NCBI GenBank assembly: GCA_947649625.1
Contig: CANSSJ010000017.1
Location: forward strand, 1-37,684
DNA length: 37,684 nucleotides
Origin: an uncultured Bacillota bacterium
GTDB taxonomy: Bacteria; Bacillota; Clostridia; Oscillospirales; Oscillospiraceae
Reading direction: 5' to 3'
Positions 16,026-24,113 of this stretch are shown piece by piece (the first letter of the stretch is position 1; each line of letters begins with the position of its first letter). Both the position numbers and the translations under genes were made by a program. A model generated the notes under the pieces. That model saw only the letters and a list, made by a program, of their open reading frames with translations. It was not told where the DNA came from and made no database searches.

Positions 16026-18389
16026 ATGAAAGCTGTCATTATGGCGGGCGGAGAGGGGACCCGCCTGCGCCCCCTGTCTCTGGGCAGCCCCAAGCCCATG
16101 ACCTCCCTGCTGGGCCGGCCGGTGATGGAGCACATTATCAACCTGCTGAAGCGCCACGGGATCACCGATATCTGCGTCACCCTGTGCTACAAGCCCCAGG
16201 GGATCATGGACTATTTCGGCGGCGGCGGCCGGCTGGGAGTCCGGCTGACCTATTTCACGGAGGACGAGCCTCTGGGGACGGCGGGCAGCGTAAAAAACTG
16301 CATGGACCGGCTTGGGGACGAGGACTTCCTGGTCATCAGCGGCGACTGCGTCTGCGACCTGGACCTGACCGCCCTGGCAGATTTCCACCGGGAGCGGGGA
16401 GCCCGGGCCACTCTGGGGCTCTACCACCATAAGACCCCCTTGGAGTACGGCCTGGTCCTCACCGGACAGGATGGAAGGGTGGAGCGGTTTGTGGAGAAGC
16501 CGGGCTGGGGGCAGGTGTTCACCGACCAGATCAACACCGGTATCTATGTCCTGTCCGCCGCCGCCATGAAGCGGGTGCCCCAGGGGGAGGCCTTCGACTT
16601 TGGCAAAGACCTGTTCCCCGCCCTGCTCCGGGAGGGGGAGCCCCTGTTCGGCCTGCCTCTGGAGGGATACTGGTGCGACATGGGGGACTGCAAGGCCTAT
16701 CTGGACTGCGTCTGCGACGCTCTGTCCGGCAAGGTGCGCCTGGAGATGGGCCTGCCCCGCCGGGAGGCGGGGGTCTGGTCGGCCCGGCCCATTCCGGAGG
16801 GGCTGAATCTGGTGCCCCCCTGCTGGATCGGGGAGGGAGTGGAGCTGGGCCAGGGCTGTCTCATCGGCCCCCATACCGTGCTGGAGCGGGGGGCCGCCGT
16901 GGGGGAGCGGTCCATGGTCCAGCGGTCCGTCCTGCTGGAAAACGCCGCCGTCGGCTCCCGGGCCACCCTCTACGGGGCCATTTTGTGCAAGGACGCCTCC
17001 GCCCGGAAGGGGGCTGTCCTCAACGAGGGGGCGGTGCTGGGAGAGAACGCCCTGGCGGAGGAGGAGGCCATCCTCCTGGAGCGGGTACGCCTCTGGCCGG
17101 GCCAGACCGCCCCCGCCGGCTGCCGTCTGGCCCGATCGGTGACCAGCGGCAGTCAGAAGGGTGCCCTGCGCTTTGGGGACAGCGGCGTGATCCAGGGTGT
17201 GCTGGGGGAGGACATGGGCCCCGAGGCCCTGCTCACCCTGGGCAGTATCCTGGGCCAGGAGGGCCGGGTGGGGCTGGGCTGCTCCTCCACCCCCGGAGCC
17301 GGTATGCTGGCCCGGGCGGCGGCGGCGGGGGCGGCCGCCGCCGGGGGAGAGGTGCTCATCCACGCCCTGGGCAGCCCCGTCCAGGGGGCGGGAGCGGCCG
17401 TTTTCCATCAGCTGCCCGTCTCCCTCTTCGTGGAGGAGAGCGGCGGGACGGTCTACCTCCACTTCTTTGACAGGGACGGCCTGCCGCTGGGCCGGGCCCG
17501 GGAGCGGAAGCTGGAGCATGCCCTCCTTCAGGGGGAGCTGCGCCGGGTCCGGGGCGGCCAGGTGGGCCGGATGCGGCAGCTGGAGCTGACGGAGGCGGAC
17601 TGGGCCAGACGGACGGCGGAGGGGGCCAGGCTCCACCGCCCCGCCCTGCGCCGTCTCACCGTGGCGGTGGGGGAGACCGCCCCGGAGGACCGGGCCCTCC
17701 GGGCCGCTCTGTCCGCCCTGGGCTGCAAGCTGGAGCGGGAGTGGCGTCCGGGGATCGCGGCCTTCCACGCCGGGCGGGGAGGATTTACCCTCACCGCCCA
17801 GGACGAGCGGGGGAGCGTATTGGACGGGGGCCAGCTGCTCACCCTTCTGGCCCTTGTGGAGATGGAGAACGGCGGGGGAAAAGTGGCCGTCCCCGCCGGG
17901 GCCAGCGCGGCGGTGGAACTGGTGGCTGCCGGGTATGGCGGAACCGTCCTGCGGCTGGACCGGGACGGGGACCAGGCCCGGGAATTGTACGCCGCCCAGC
18001 CCTGGCTGCGGCAGGCCCCAGCTGCCGCCGTGCGTATCTGCTCCCGGATGGCGGTCTCGGGCCAGAAGCTGGAGGCGCTGGCGGCCAAGACACCCCGGTT
18101 TTCCGCCTGGCGGCGGGAGGTGTCTCTCAGCTCCGACCGGGGCCGGGTGATGCAGGCCCTGGCCCGGGAACAGGCCCGCACCCCCACCGGAGAGGGCCTG
18201 CGGATGCGTACCGGAAGCGGCTGGGTCTACCTCACCCCCATGGCCCGCCGGTCCGCCCTGCGCATTGTGGCGGAGGGCCCTGACCTGGAGCTGGCCGCCG
18301 AGCTGTGCGACTTCTACGCCGGCCGGGCGGCGGAGCTGGATCGGGCGATTTCTGAGCAATGTGCCCAACAAGAGGACAAACAGCAGTAA
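16026..18389 (+). CDS. Mannose-1-P guanylyltransferase-type nucleotidyltransferase fused to a degenerate phosphomannomutase domain
   Basis: 787 residues. The N-terminal nucleotidyltransferase (1-235) has the sugar-nucleotide signature GGEGTRLRPLS (8-18), SPKPM, and VISGDCVCD as metal site. Left-handed helix hexapeptide repeats (about 255-360) follow. A phosphohexomutase-like domain (about 375-775) completes the protein, a known fusion layout for GDP-mannose synthesis. In that domain the phosphoserine loop reads GLGCSSTPGAG, and the metal loop expected as DGDxDR is HAGRGG (residues 581-586), so it probably cannot bind Mg2+ and may be structural. ATG 16026 is chosen because GGAAGG (16008-16013) directly abuts the alternative ATG 16014 and leaves no spacing. 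Codon use is like its neighbours. The sugar is inferred; GDP-mannose or another NDP-sugar is possible. Confidence 0.88.
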   Translation: MKAVIMAGGEGTRLRPLSLGSPKPMTSLLGRPVMEHIINLLKRHGITDICVTLCYKPQGIMDYFGGGGRLGVRLTYFTEDEPLGTAGSVKNCMDRLGDEDFLVISGDCVCDLDLTALADFHRERGARATLGLYHHKTPLEYGLVLTGQDGRVERFVEKPGWGQVFTDQINTGIYVLSAAAMKRVPQGEAFDFGKDLFPALLREGEPLFGLPLEGYWCDMGDCKAYLDCVCDALSGKVRLEMGLPRREAGVWSARPIPEGLNLVPPCWIGEGVELGQGCLIGPHTVLERGAAVGERSMVQRSVLLENAAVGSRATLYGAILCKDASARKGAVLNEGAVLGENALAEEEAILLERVRLWPGQTAPAGCRLARSVTSGSQKGALRFGDSGVIQGVLGEDMGPEALLTLGSILGQEGRVGLGCSSTPGAGMLARAAAAGAAAAGGEVLIHALGSPVQGAGAAVFHQLPVSLFVEESGGTVYLHFFDRDGLPLGRARERKLEHALLQGELRRVRGGQVGRMRQLELTEADWARRTAEGARLHRPALRRLTVAVGETAPEDRALRAALSALGCKLEREWRPGIAAFHAGRGGFTLTAQDERGSVLDGGQLLTLLALVEMENGGGKVAVPAGASAAVELVAAGYGGTVLRLDRDGDQARELYAAQPWLRQAPAAAVRICSRMAVSGQKLEALAAKTPRFSAWRREVSLSSDRGRVMQALAREQARTPTGEGLRMRTGSGWVYLTPMARRSALRIVAEGPDLELAAELCDFYAGRAAELDRAISEQCAQQEDKQQ

Positions 18390-18469
18390 TTTTGTTTTTC
18401 ACAAACGCATAGTATACTTTTCAGGAAAAGTGTGGTAAAATACAAGTGAACATTATGTGCCCCACGATA

Positions 18470-18554
18470 CTGTAGGGCGGGACGACCTCGGCCCGCCCTT
18501 TTCCGGAGATGTTCTGTATCGCGGGCGGCGCGCCGAGGTCGTCGCGCCCTACAG
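18470..18554. repeat. Palindromic intergenic repeat, copy B (long form)
   Basis: 23-base inverted arms at 18470-18492 and 18532-18554 differ at one position. They begin CTGTAGGGCG and end in CGCCCTACAG. An inner GCCCGC/GCGGGC pairing extends the hairpin. It lies 80 bases past the nucleotidyltransferase stop, the only copy not within about 15 bases of a stop codon. Confidence 0.8.
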
Positions 18555-18832
18555 GCATGTATTTTGGTCATGATTTAAACGCCGAGGGGGGCGGGAGAGA
18601 CCTCCCGCCCCTGGCGTCTAAATATATTCCGCAGTTCCCGAACCGTAGGACAGGCGGGGACGGACTGCGGGTCAAACAGACAGAGACACCAGGAGACGAA
18701 GGGACCGCGCACCCCAACCGGCGAGGCAGGGCCGGAGCGGGGCAGTCCTTCGTCTGTATGCTGTGCTGTCTGACTACCGGATGGGCCGCTGAGGACAGAG
18801 GCCCCTACATAGCATTTTATAAAGGAGTTATT
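18555..18832 (+). promoter_or_regulatory. Long structured leader upstream of RNase J
   Basis: No gene is supported in the 443 bases between 18390 and 18832. Two large pairings are visible. First, TTTAAACGCC...GCGGGAG (18574-18597) pairs with CTCCCGCCCC...TCTAAA (18602-18622). Second, a nested rod has CAGACAG (18677-18683) with CTGTCTG (18767-18773) outside AGACGAAGGGAC (18694-18705) with GTCCTTCGTCT (18745-18755). AT-rich -10-like hexamers occur at 18413-18445 (TATACT, TAAAAT), each with a weak -35. RNase J genes may be autoregulated through the leader, but this structure matches no riboswitch I recognise. Confidence 0.5.
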
Positions 18833-20491
18833 ATGGCAGAAAAACTGAAAATCATTTCCCTTGGCGGTCTCAACGAGATCGGCAAGAACCTCACCGTCTA
18901 CGAGTACGGCGGCGACATCATTGTGGTGGACTGCGGCATGGGCTTCCCTGACGACGACATGTACGGCATCGACGTGGTCATTCCCGACGTGTCCTACCTC
19001 ATCAAGAACCAGAATAAAATCCGGGGCATCTTCATCACCCACGGACACGAGGACCACATCGGGGCCCTGCCCTACGTGCTGCGGTCCATCAACGCCCCCA
19101 TCTACGCCACCCGCATGTCGGCGGGGCTCATCAAGCTGAAGCTGGAGGAGCACCGCCTGCTGGACCGGACCAAGCTGATCACCTGCGAGGCGGGCCAGAT
19201 CGTCAAGGCGGGGCGGTTCACGGTGGAGTTTATCCATGTGAACCACTCCATCGCCGACGCGGTGGCCTTCGCCATCAAGTGTCCGGTGGGCACCTGCGTC
19301 CACACCGGCGACTTCAAGATCGACGCCACCCCCATCCAGGGGGGGATGATGGACCTGGCCCGGCTGGGCGAGCTGGGCAGGGAGGGGGTCCTGGCCCTGC
19401 TGGCCGACTCCACCAACGTGGAGCGCTCGGGTTACACCCGGTCGGAGCGTAGCGTGGGTGCCTCCTTCGACGGCCTGTTCCGGGGCTGTGAGGAGCGGAT
19501 CATCGTCACCACCTTCGCCTCCAACGTGGACCGCATCCAGCAGGTCATCGACGTGGCCGCCCGGTACGGGCGGAAGGTGGCCGTCACCGGCCGGTCCATG
19601 GAGAACGTGATGCGGGTGTCCTCCGAGCTGGGCTATATGAACATCCCAGACGGCATCCTCATGGACCTGAACCACATCAAATCCCTGCCTAAGCACAAGG
19701 TCTGCATCATCACCACCGGCAGCCAGGGCGAGACCATGTCCGCCCTTACCCGCATGGCCTTCAACACCCACCGGCAGGTGGACCTGTTCCCCGGCGACCG
19801 GGTGATCATCTCCGCCTCCGCCATCCCGGGCAACGAGAACGCCATCGGCAGCGTGGTCAACGAGTTGTACCGCAAGGGCGTGGAGGTGATGAACGAGCGG
19901 GACCTGGCCCTCCACGTGTCGGGCCACGCCTGCCAGGAGGAGCTGAAGATTGTCCACGCCCTGGTGAAGCCCAAATTTTTCGTCCCCGTCCACGGGGAGC
20001 AGCGGATGCTGCAAATTCATGGCAAGCTGGCCCGGCAGATGGGGATGGACCCCAACCACATCCTCATCAGCGACATCGGCCGGGTGATGGAGTTCACCCC
20101 CAACTCCGCCAAGCTCACCGGTACCGTCACCGCCGGGCAGGTCTTTGTGGATGGCTACGGCGTGGGCGACGTGGGCAGCGTGGTGCTCCGGGACCGGAAG
20201 CACCTGGCTGAGGACGGCATGATCGTGGTGGCCCTGTCCATGTCGGGCGAGGACGGCGCCCTGGTCTCCGGCCCGGATATCATCACAAGGGGTTTCGTCT
20301 ATGTGAAGGAGTCCGAAGGCCTGCTGGAGGAACTGCGCCAGGTGGCGCTGGAGGCCCTCCAGCATGTGGATATGCGCTACTCTACCGACTGGTCCGCCAT
20401 CAAGGGGGCCATCAAGGGCGATCTGTCCGGCTACCTGTACAAGAAAACCAAACGCTCCCCCATGATCCTGCCTGTTATCATGGAGGTCTGA
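18833..20491 (+). CDS. rnj: Ribonuclease J
   Basis: 552 residues from ATG 18833, with AAAGGAG just upstream; the usual length. It is a metallo-beta-lactamase/beta-CASP nuclease with endo- and 5'-3' exonuclease activity in mRNA decay and rRNA maturation. Metal residues are in THGHEDHIGALP (H70, H72, D74, H75) and HTGDFK (H157, D160). The beta-CASP motifs are DSTNVERSG, GRSMENVMRVS and GSQGETMSAL, then VSGHACQEELK and VPVHGEQRML. The C-terminal dimerisation region (about 450-552) is present. In-frame ATG 18509 upstream would translate the structured leader and is rejected. It is monocistronic, ending at the terminator at 20499-20538. Confidence 0.97.
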   Translation: MAEKLKIISLGGLNEIGKNLTVYEYGGDIIVVDCGMGFPDDDMYGIDVVIPDVSYLIKNQNKIRGIFITHGHEDHIGALPYVLRSINAPIYATRMSAGLIKLKLEEHRLLDRTKLITCEAGQIVKAGRFTVEFIHVNHSIADAVAFAIKCPVGTCVHTGDFKIDATPIQGGMMDLARLGELGREGVLALLADSTNVERSGYTRSERSVGASFDGLFRGCEERIIVTTFASNVDRIQQVIDVAARYGRKVAVTGRSMENVMRVSSELGYMNIPDGILMDLNHIKSLPKHKVCIITTGSQGETMSALTRMAFNTHRQVDLFPGDRVIISASAIPGNENAIGSVVNELYRKGVEVMNERDLALHVSGHACQEELKIVHALVKPKFFVPVHGEQRMLQIHGKLARQMGMDPNHILISDIGRVMEFTPNSAKLTGTVTAGQVFVDGYGVGDVGSVVLRDRKHLAEDGMIVVALSMSGEDGALVSGPDIITRGFVYVKESEGLLEELRQVALEALQHVDMRYSTDWSAIKGAIKGDLSGYLYKKTKRSPMILPVIMEV

Positions 20492-20498
20492 GCGCACA

Positions 20499-20538
20499 AA
20501 ACGCGGGGACCCCTGTCGTCTGGGGATTCCCGCGTTTT
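20499..20538 (+). terminator. Intrinsic terminator of rnj
   Basis: AACGCGGGG...CCCCGCGTT-type stem with CCCCT/GGGG inner pairing, followed by TTTTTG at 20534-20540. On the minus strand GTTTTGTGC follows, so it could also stop transcripts from the opposite side. Confidence 0.85.
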
Positions 20539-20561
20539 TGAGCTGTCCGGCGAAAAACAGG

Positions 20562-20590
20562 TTGACATTTTGCCGCATGTGAACTATACT
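20562..20590 (+). promoter_or_regulatory. Consensus promoter for the antisense RNA
   Basis: TTGACA (20562-20567), exactly 17 bases, TATACT (20585-20590). It is one of the two strongest promoters in the window, yet no open frame of useful length follows it on this strand. A terminator lies about 100 bases downstream. Confidence 0.85.
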
Positions 20591-20596
20591 GAATAC

Positions 20597-20690
20597 AGAA
20601 AAAGGGTGCTGCCGGACAAACGGTCAGTCCCCTGCGGATTTACATGAAGTAACCGCCGGCCGGGAAAGCAGAGCGGTTACTTCTTTTTAT
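20597..20690 (+). ncRNA. Candidate antisense RNA antitoxin (RatA-like arrangement)
   Basis: Predicted transcript of about 94 bases from the promoter at 20562-20590 to the terminator at 20646-20688. It is complementary to the last bases of the toxin coding region (20677-20690) and to its 3' untranslated region. The layout matches the TxpA/RatA type, where antitoxin and toxin RNAs overlap at their 3' ends. A longer form ending at the hairpin 20891-20921 would cover the whole toxin message. Transcript ends are inferred. Confidence 0.65.
20646..20688 (+). terminator. Intrinsic terminator of the antisense RNA
   Basis: GAAGTAACCGC (20646-20656) pairs perfectly with GCGGTTACTTC (20673-20683), followed by TTTTTATT. 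The right arm contains the toxin stop codon on the other strand. Confidence 0.82.
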
Positions 20691-20763
20691 TGGCCTGCAT
20701 GAACAGGGCAATGATGCCAACGATTAGGATTCCAGTCTGAATCAGATCAGAATATGTAACCAT
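20677..20763 (-). CDS. Small holin-like toxin, type I toxin-antitoxin (Hol_Tox/TxpA-like)
   Basis: 28 residues starting MVTYSDLIQTGILIVG and ending in FMQANKKK: a short polar head, one membrane helix (about 7-23) and a Lys tail. This is the pattern of the putative holin-like toxin family (Hol_Tox), which resembles TxpA-type toxins that damage the membrane when over-produced. ATG 20763 follows AAAGGGGGG at 9 bases. A promoter lies at 20862-20890 and a hairpin hides the ribosome binding site (20769-20796). A likely minus-strand terminator, a small hairpin at 20609-20627 followed by TTTTT at 20599-20603, would end the message inside the antisense RNA region. The family assignment is by recognition; toxicity is not shown. 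Confidence 0.82.
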   Translation of the reverse strand: MVTYSDLIQTGILIVGIIALFMQANKKK

Positions 20764-20768
20764 TAGAC

Positions 20769-20796
20769 AGCCCCCCTTTCACAGAATCAGGGGGCT
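20769..20796 (-). promoter_or_regulatory. Leader hairpin sequestering the toxin ribosome binding site
   Basis: On the minus strand AGCCCCC (20790-20796) pairs with GGGGGCT (20769-20775), covering most of the AAAGGGGGG ribosome binding site. A second hairpin, CCCCTG/CAGGGG, lies at about 20808-20824. Such structure is usual in type I toxin messages and limits early translation. Confidence 0.65.
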
Positions 20797-20861
20797 TTCA
20801 GAAGTGTCCCCTGACACGCAGGGGAACCAACCGCTTGCCGTTTATCGGCAGCACCACAGCT

Positions 20862-20890
20862 ACCATAACACAGGAGAAGACAAAAGGCAA
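20862..20890 (-). promoter_or_regulatory. Putative toxin promoter
   Basis: On the minus strand TTGCCT (20885-20890), 17 bases, TATGGT (20862-20867). It is weaker than the antisense promoter, as expected if antitoxin RNA is in excess. It implies a toxin leader of about 90 bases. Confidence 0.55.
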
Positions 20891-20921
20891 CCCCCCGGAA
20901 CTTCGGTTCCGGGGGTGTTTT
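20891..20921 (+). terminator. UUCG-capped hairpin with U-tract, plus strand
   Basis: CCCCCGGAAC (20892-20901), TTCG loop, GTTCCGGGGG (20906-20915), then TGTTTTCG. A plus-strand terminator directly beyond the toxin gene. It may be the end of a long antisense RNA or insulate gap from it. Confidence 0.65.
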
Positions 20922-20928
20922 CGTTCTA

Positions 20929-20956
20929 CAAAAAGAGCGCCGCTTATGCGGCGCTC
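20929..20956 (-). terminator. Intrinsic terminator of gap
   Basis: GAGCGCCGC (20935-20943) pairs with GCGGCGCTC (20948-20956) across a 4-base loop. On the minus strand CTTTTTGTAG follows. It lies 13 bases past the gap stop. Confidence 0.9.
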
Positions 20957-20969
20957 GAAGGGGAACAGA

Positions 20970-22068
<1,099 letters not shown>

Positions 22069-22152
22069 TAGTGTTTTTTTTCATAGTTTTCGGGAAAAAA
22101 ACAACCAAAATTTTGCCATAGAGGCGGATTGCGGCGGTCGGAGCTGGCTGCC

Positions 22153-22215
22153 GTCGAATTTTTTCGACAGTTTTCGACTTTTTCTCTTGTCGTAGGTGGA
22201 AAATTTTGATATACT
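22153..22215 (+). promoter_or_regulatory. Promoter of the kinase-like gene with TTCGAC repeats
   Basis: TTGTCG (22187-22192), 17 bases, TATACT (22210-22215). Just upstream, GTCGAA (22153-22158), TTCGAC (22163-22168) and TTCGAC (22173-22178) are spaced 10 bases apart, one helical turn. This forms an inverted repeat plus a direct repeat, an operator-like array. Confidence 0.6.
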
Positions 22216-22309
22216 AAACAGGTTATAGCCGGAAAAGCTCCGGCACATGCTACAACCAGATAAAATTGCGGCCGCGCCCGGAAGGCTCCAGTTTATAAAA
22301 GGGGTATTT

Positions 22310-23341
22310 ATGCTAGATTTGATCCAGTCCCTGTTGGACGCCTTTCCTGAGGGCGTGGTCCAGATTCGCGGGGGCCTTGTGCAGGCCTGCAGCGAGAGAG
22401 CCCGCCAGTATCTGCCGCAGCTCGCCGTGGGAGCGCCTGTCCCCGCTGCGCTGACTCTGCCCGAAGAGGACGGCGGCGGGACGGGGGAATTTTCCCAGGA
22501 TGGGACCGCCTACGCGTTCAGCTGCTCCGCCGCCGGCGGGGAGCTGATCCTGCTCTTCCGCCCTGCCTCTGAGTGCGCGCTTACCGGACGGCAGCTGGAG
22601 GGGGTGGCCTGCCAGCTGCGTGCGCTGCTGGGCGACATTCTGGCCGAGGTGGGCCCCGCCACGGCGGAGGGCGGCCGGCCGGTGCCGGCCGCCGCCTTCG
22701 GAAAGACGTTTCACCGTCTGTTCCGCCTGCTGAACAATCTGGAGCTGCTCCAGGGGACGGTCTCCTTCCGGCCGGAGGTCATGGACCTGGCCGGCCTGTG
22801 CCGGTACGTGGAACGGCTGGCCGCCCCGCTGCTGCGTGAGGTGGGCGTCACGCTGGAATACCGCAGCCGGGAGTCCGGGCTGCTCATCCCCGGCGACCCC
22901 GCCCTGCTTCAGAAGCTCCTGCTGGAGCTGATCGCCAACGCCGCACGGGCGGCGGAGGGAGGGGGCGTCGTCCTCAGCCTGCGGCGGCAGGGAGAGCGGG
23001 CGGTACTCACCGTATCCCACAGCGGCCCGCCTGCGAACGGGCGGCGGCTGGACAGCCTGCTCCAGCCGGGCGTGGGGGATGAGCCCCCTCTGCCGGGCCA
23101 GGGGGCGGGGCTGGGCCTGAGCGTGGCCCGGCGCGCCGTGTCCCTGCATGGGGGTTCGCTGTTGATGGAGTGGGGGCAGTCTGCCCCTGCCGCGGTAGTG
23201 TCCCTGCCCACAGGCCCCCTGAACGGCCAAACCTCAGTTCGGGCCCCTGATCTTCAGCGGGACGGCGGCCTGGACCCGGTGCTGATGGAACTGTCTGATC
23301 TGCTGCCCGCCCGGCTCTTCGGGCTGGAAGGCCTGGATTAA
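22310..23341 (+). CDS. Histidine-kinase-like ATPase protein (degenerate)
   Basis: 343 residues from ATG 22310 after AAAAGGGG. No membrane segment is clear. The N-terminal 100 residues look PAS-like (LDAFPEGVVQIRGGLVQACSE). A helical region with TFHRLFRLLNNLELLQ (about 133-148) follows, then a C-terminal GHKL ATPase domain (about 185-315) with N-box LLLELIANAARAA (E206, N210) and glycine box GQGAGLGLSVARRAVSLHGG (264-282). The normal adenine-binding D-x-G box reads SHSGPP, so the key Asp is missing, and there is no standard H-box. It may be a pseudokinase or sensor partner. No response regulator gene is adjacent. The +/- convergent terminator at 23348 separates it from lepB. Confidence 0.78.
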   Translation: MLDLIQSLLDAFPEGVVQIRGGLVQACSERARQYLPQLAVGAPVPAALTLPEEDGGGTGEFSQDGTAYAFSCSAAGGELILLFRPASECALTGRQLEGVACQLRALLGDILAEVGPATAEGGRPVPAAAFGKTFHRLFRLLNNLELLQGTVSFRPEVMDLAGLCRYVERLAAPLLREVGVTLEYRSRESGLLIPGDPALLQKLLLELIANAARAAEGGGVVLSLRRQGERAVLTVSHSGPPANGRRLDSLLQPGVGDEPPLPGQGAGLGLSVARRAVSLHGGSLLMEWGQSAPAAVVSLPTGPLNGQTSVRAPDLQRDGGLDPVLMELSDLLPARLFGLEGLD

Positions 23342-23347
23342 AAACAT

Positions 23348-23382
23348 ACCGCCCTCGGCCGGAATTCCCGGCCGGGGGCGGT
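23348..23382 (-). terminator. Intrinsic terminator of lepB (bidirectional)
   Basis: ACCGCCC...GGCCGGAATTCCCGGCC...GGGCGGT forms a long GC stem at 23348-23382. On the minus strand ATGTTTTTAA follows. It also faces the end of the kinase-like gene. Confidence 0.82.
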
Positions 23383-23389
23383 CATCTGT

Positions 23390-24019
23390 CTATATAAGGC
23401 CGAAGCGGTCCAGGGGCCACAGGGCAAGGATGGCCTTGCCCAGGATATAGTCGGTGTCGATGGTGCCCACCAGGCTGTCACGGCTGTCGGTGGAGTAGTT
23501 CCGATTGTCCCCCATGACGAAGATAGAGCCCTCGGGGACCTCCCAGTGGGTCTGCTGCATGGAGGGAGCGCCGGGGCGGCGCATCTCCTCATGGAGGTAG
23601 GGCTCGTCCAGGGGCTGCCCGTCCACATAGACGGCGCCGGTGGTGTAATCCACGTCCACCGTCTGTCCGCCGGTGGCGATGACCCGCTTGACGATGGCCC
23701 TGGGCTGGTCCCAGTCAGGCAGCAGGACGGAGGTCTTGTTCAGCACCACGACATCCCCCTGCTTTGGGGTGTAGCCCAGCGACCAGATGAGCATGATCTC
23801 GCCGTGCTGGAGGGTATAGTCCATGGAACCGCCGTCCACCCTGGTGAGCCGGGCCACGCAGTTGAACAGCACCACCGCCGCCACCACGCAGCCCAGAAAC
23901 AACTGGAGCCATTCGTACAGCTCCGCGCCCGGCCGGCGGGGGGCCTCCTGTTCCTCGACCTCCTCCGGAACGGCGGAGATCTCCTCTCCGTCCTGGGGGA
24001 ACTGGTTGTAGTCTTCCAT
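23390..24019 (-). CDS. lepB: Signal peptidase I
   Basis: 209 residues. Cleaves signal peptides from exported proteins at the outer face of the cytoplasmic membrane. An acidic cytoplasmic N-terminus (1-33) is followed by one helix (about 38-56). The catalytic Ser/Lys dyad then appears: S65 in GGSMDYTL (family usually SMxPTL, so Pro is Tyr here) and K111 in IVKRVIA. The closing motif GDNRNYSTDSRD is also present. A single N-terminal anchor is the Gram-positive form. The gene has a consensus promoter at 24053-24081 and a terminator at its end, so it is monocistronic. Confidence 0.96.
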   Translation of the reverse strand: MEDYNQFPQDGEEISAVPEEVEEQEAPRRPGAELYEWLQLFLGCVVAAVVLFNCVARLTRVDGGSMDYTLQHGEIMLIWSLGYTPKQGDVVVLNKTSVLLPDWDQPRAIVKRVIATGGQTVDVDYTTGAVYVDGQPLDEPYLHEEMRRPGAPSMQQTHWEVPEGSIFVMGDNRNYSTDSRDSLVGTIDTDYILGKAILALWPLDRFGLI

Positions 24020-24052
24020 TGGGGCACCTCGTTTCTATGCGTCGTGAGTGGT

Positions 24053-24081
24053 ATTATACCCGGTTTGGGGGGAAATTGCAA
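24053..24081 (-). promoter_or_regulatory. Promoter of lepB
   Basis: On the minus strand TTGCAA (24076-24081), 17 bases, TATAAT (24053-24058), 34 bases before the ATG and immediately next to repeat copy C. Confidence 0.78.
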
Positions 24082-24084
24082 GGC

Positions 24085-24113
24085 TGTAGGGGCGGACAAT
24101 GTGCGCCCCTACA
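24085..24113. repeat. Palindromic intergenic repeat, copy C (short form)
   Basis: TGTAGGGGCG (24085-24094) and CGCCCCTACA (24104-24113) are perfect 10-base arms with a 9-base loop. The right arm contains CTA 24109-24111, the TAG stop codon of the minus-strand yhaN-like gene, so the hairpin begins exactly at the end of that message. Confidence 0.82.

Noticed and set aside
15996-18371. 791-codon minus-strand frame opposite the nucleotidyltransferase fusion
   Set aside because: The plus-strand frame has clear domains and a ribosome binding site; the other is a Pro/Gly/Gln-rich mirror frame.
18690-18720. T-box-like GGGACCGCG in the rnj leader
   Set aside because: It lacks the full AGGGTGGNACCGCG motif, a specifier loop and a downstream terminator/antiterminator switch; the bases are better explained by the rod-like stem.
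18509-18832. N-terminal extension of RNase J from an in-frame ATG at 18509
   Set aside because: It would translate the repeat and structured leader, has no ribosome binding site, and the normal RNase J start at 18833 has AAAGGAG.
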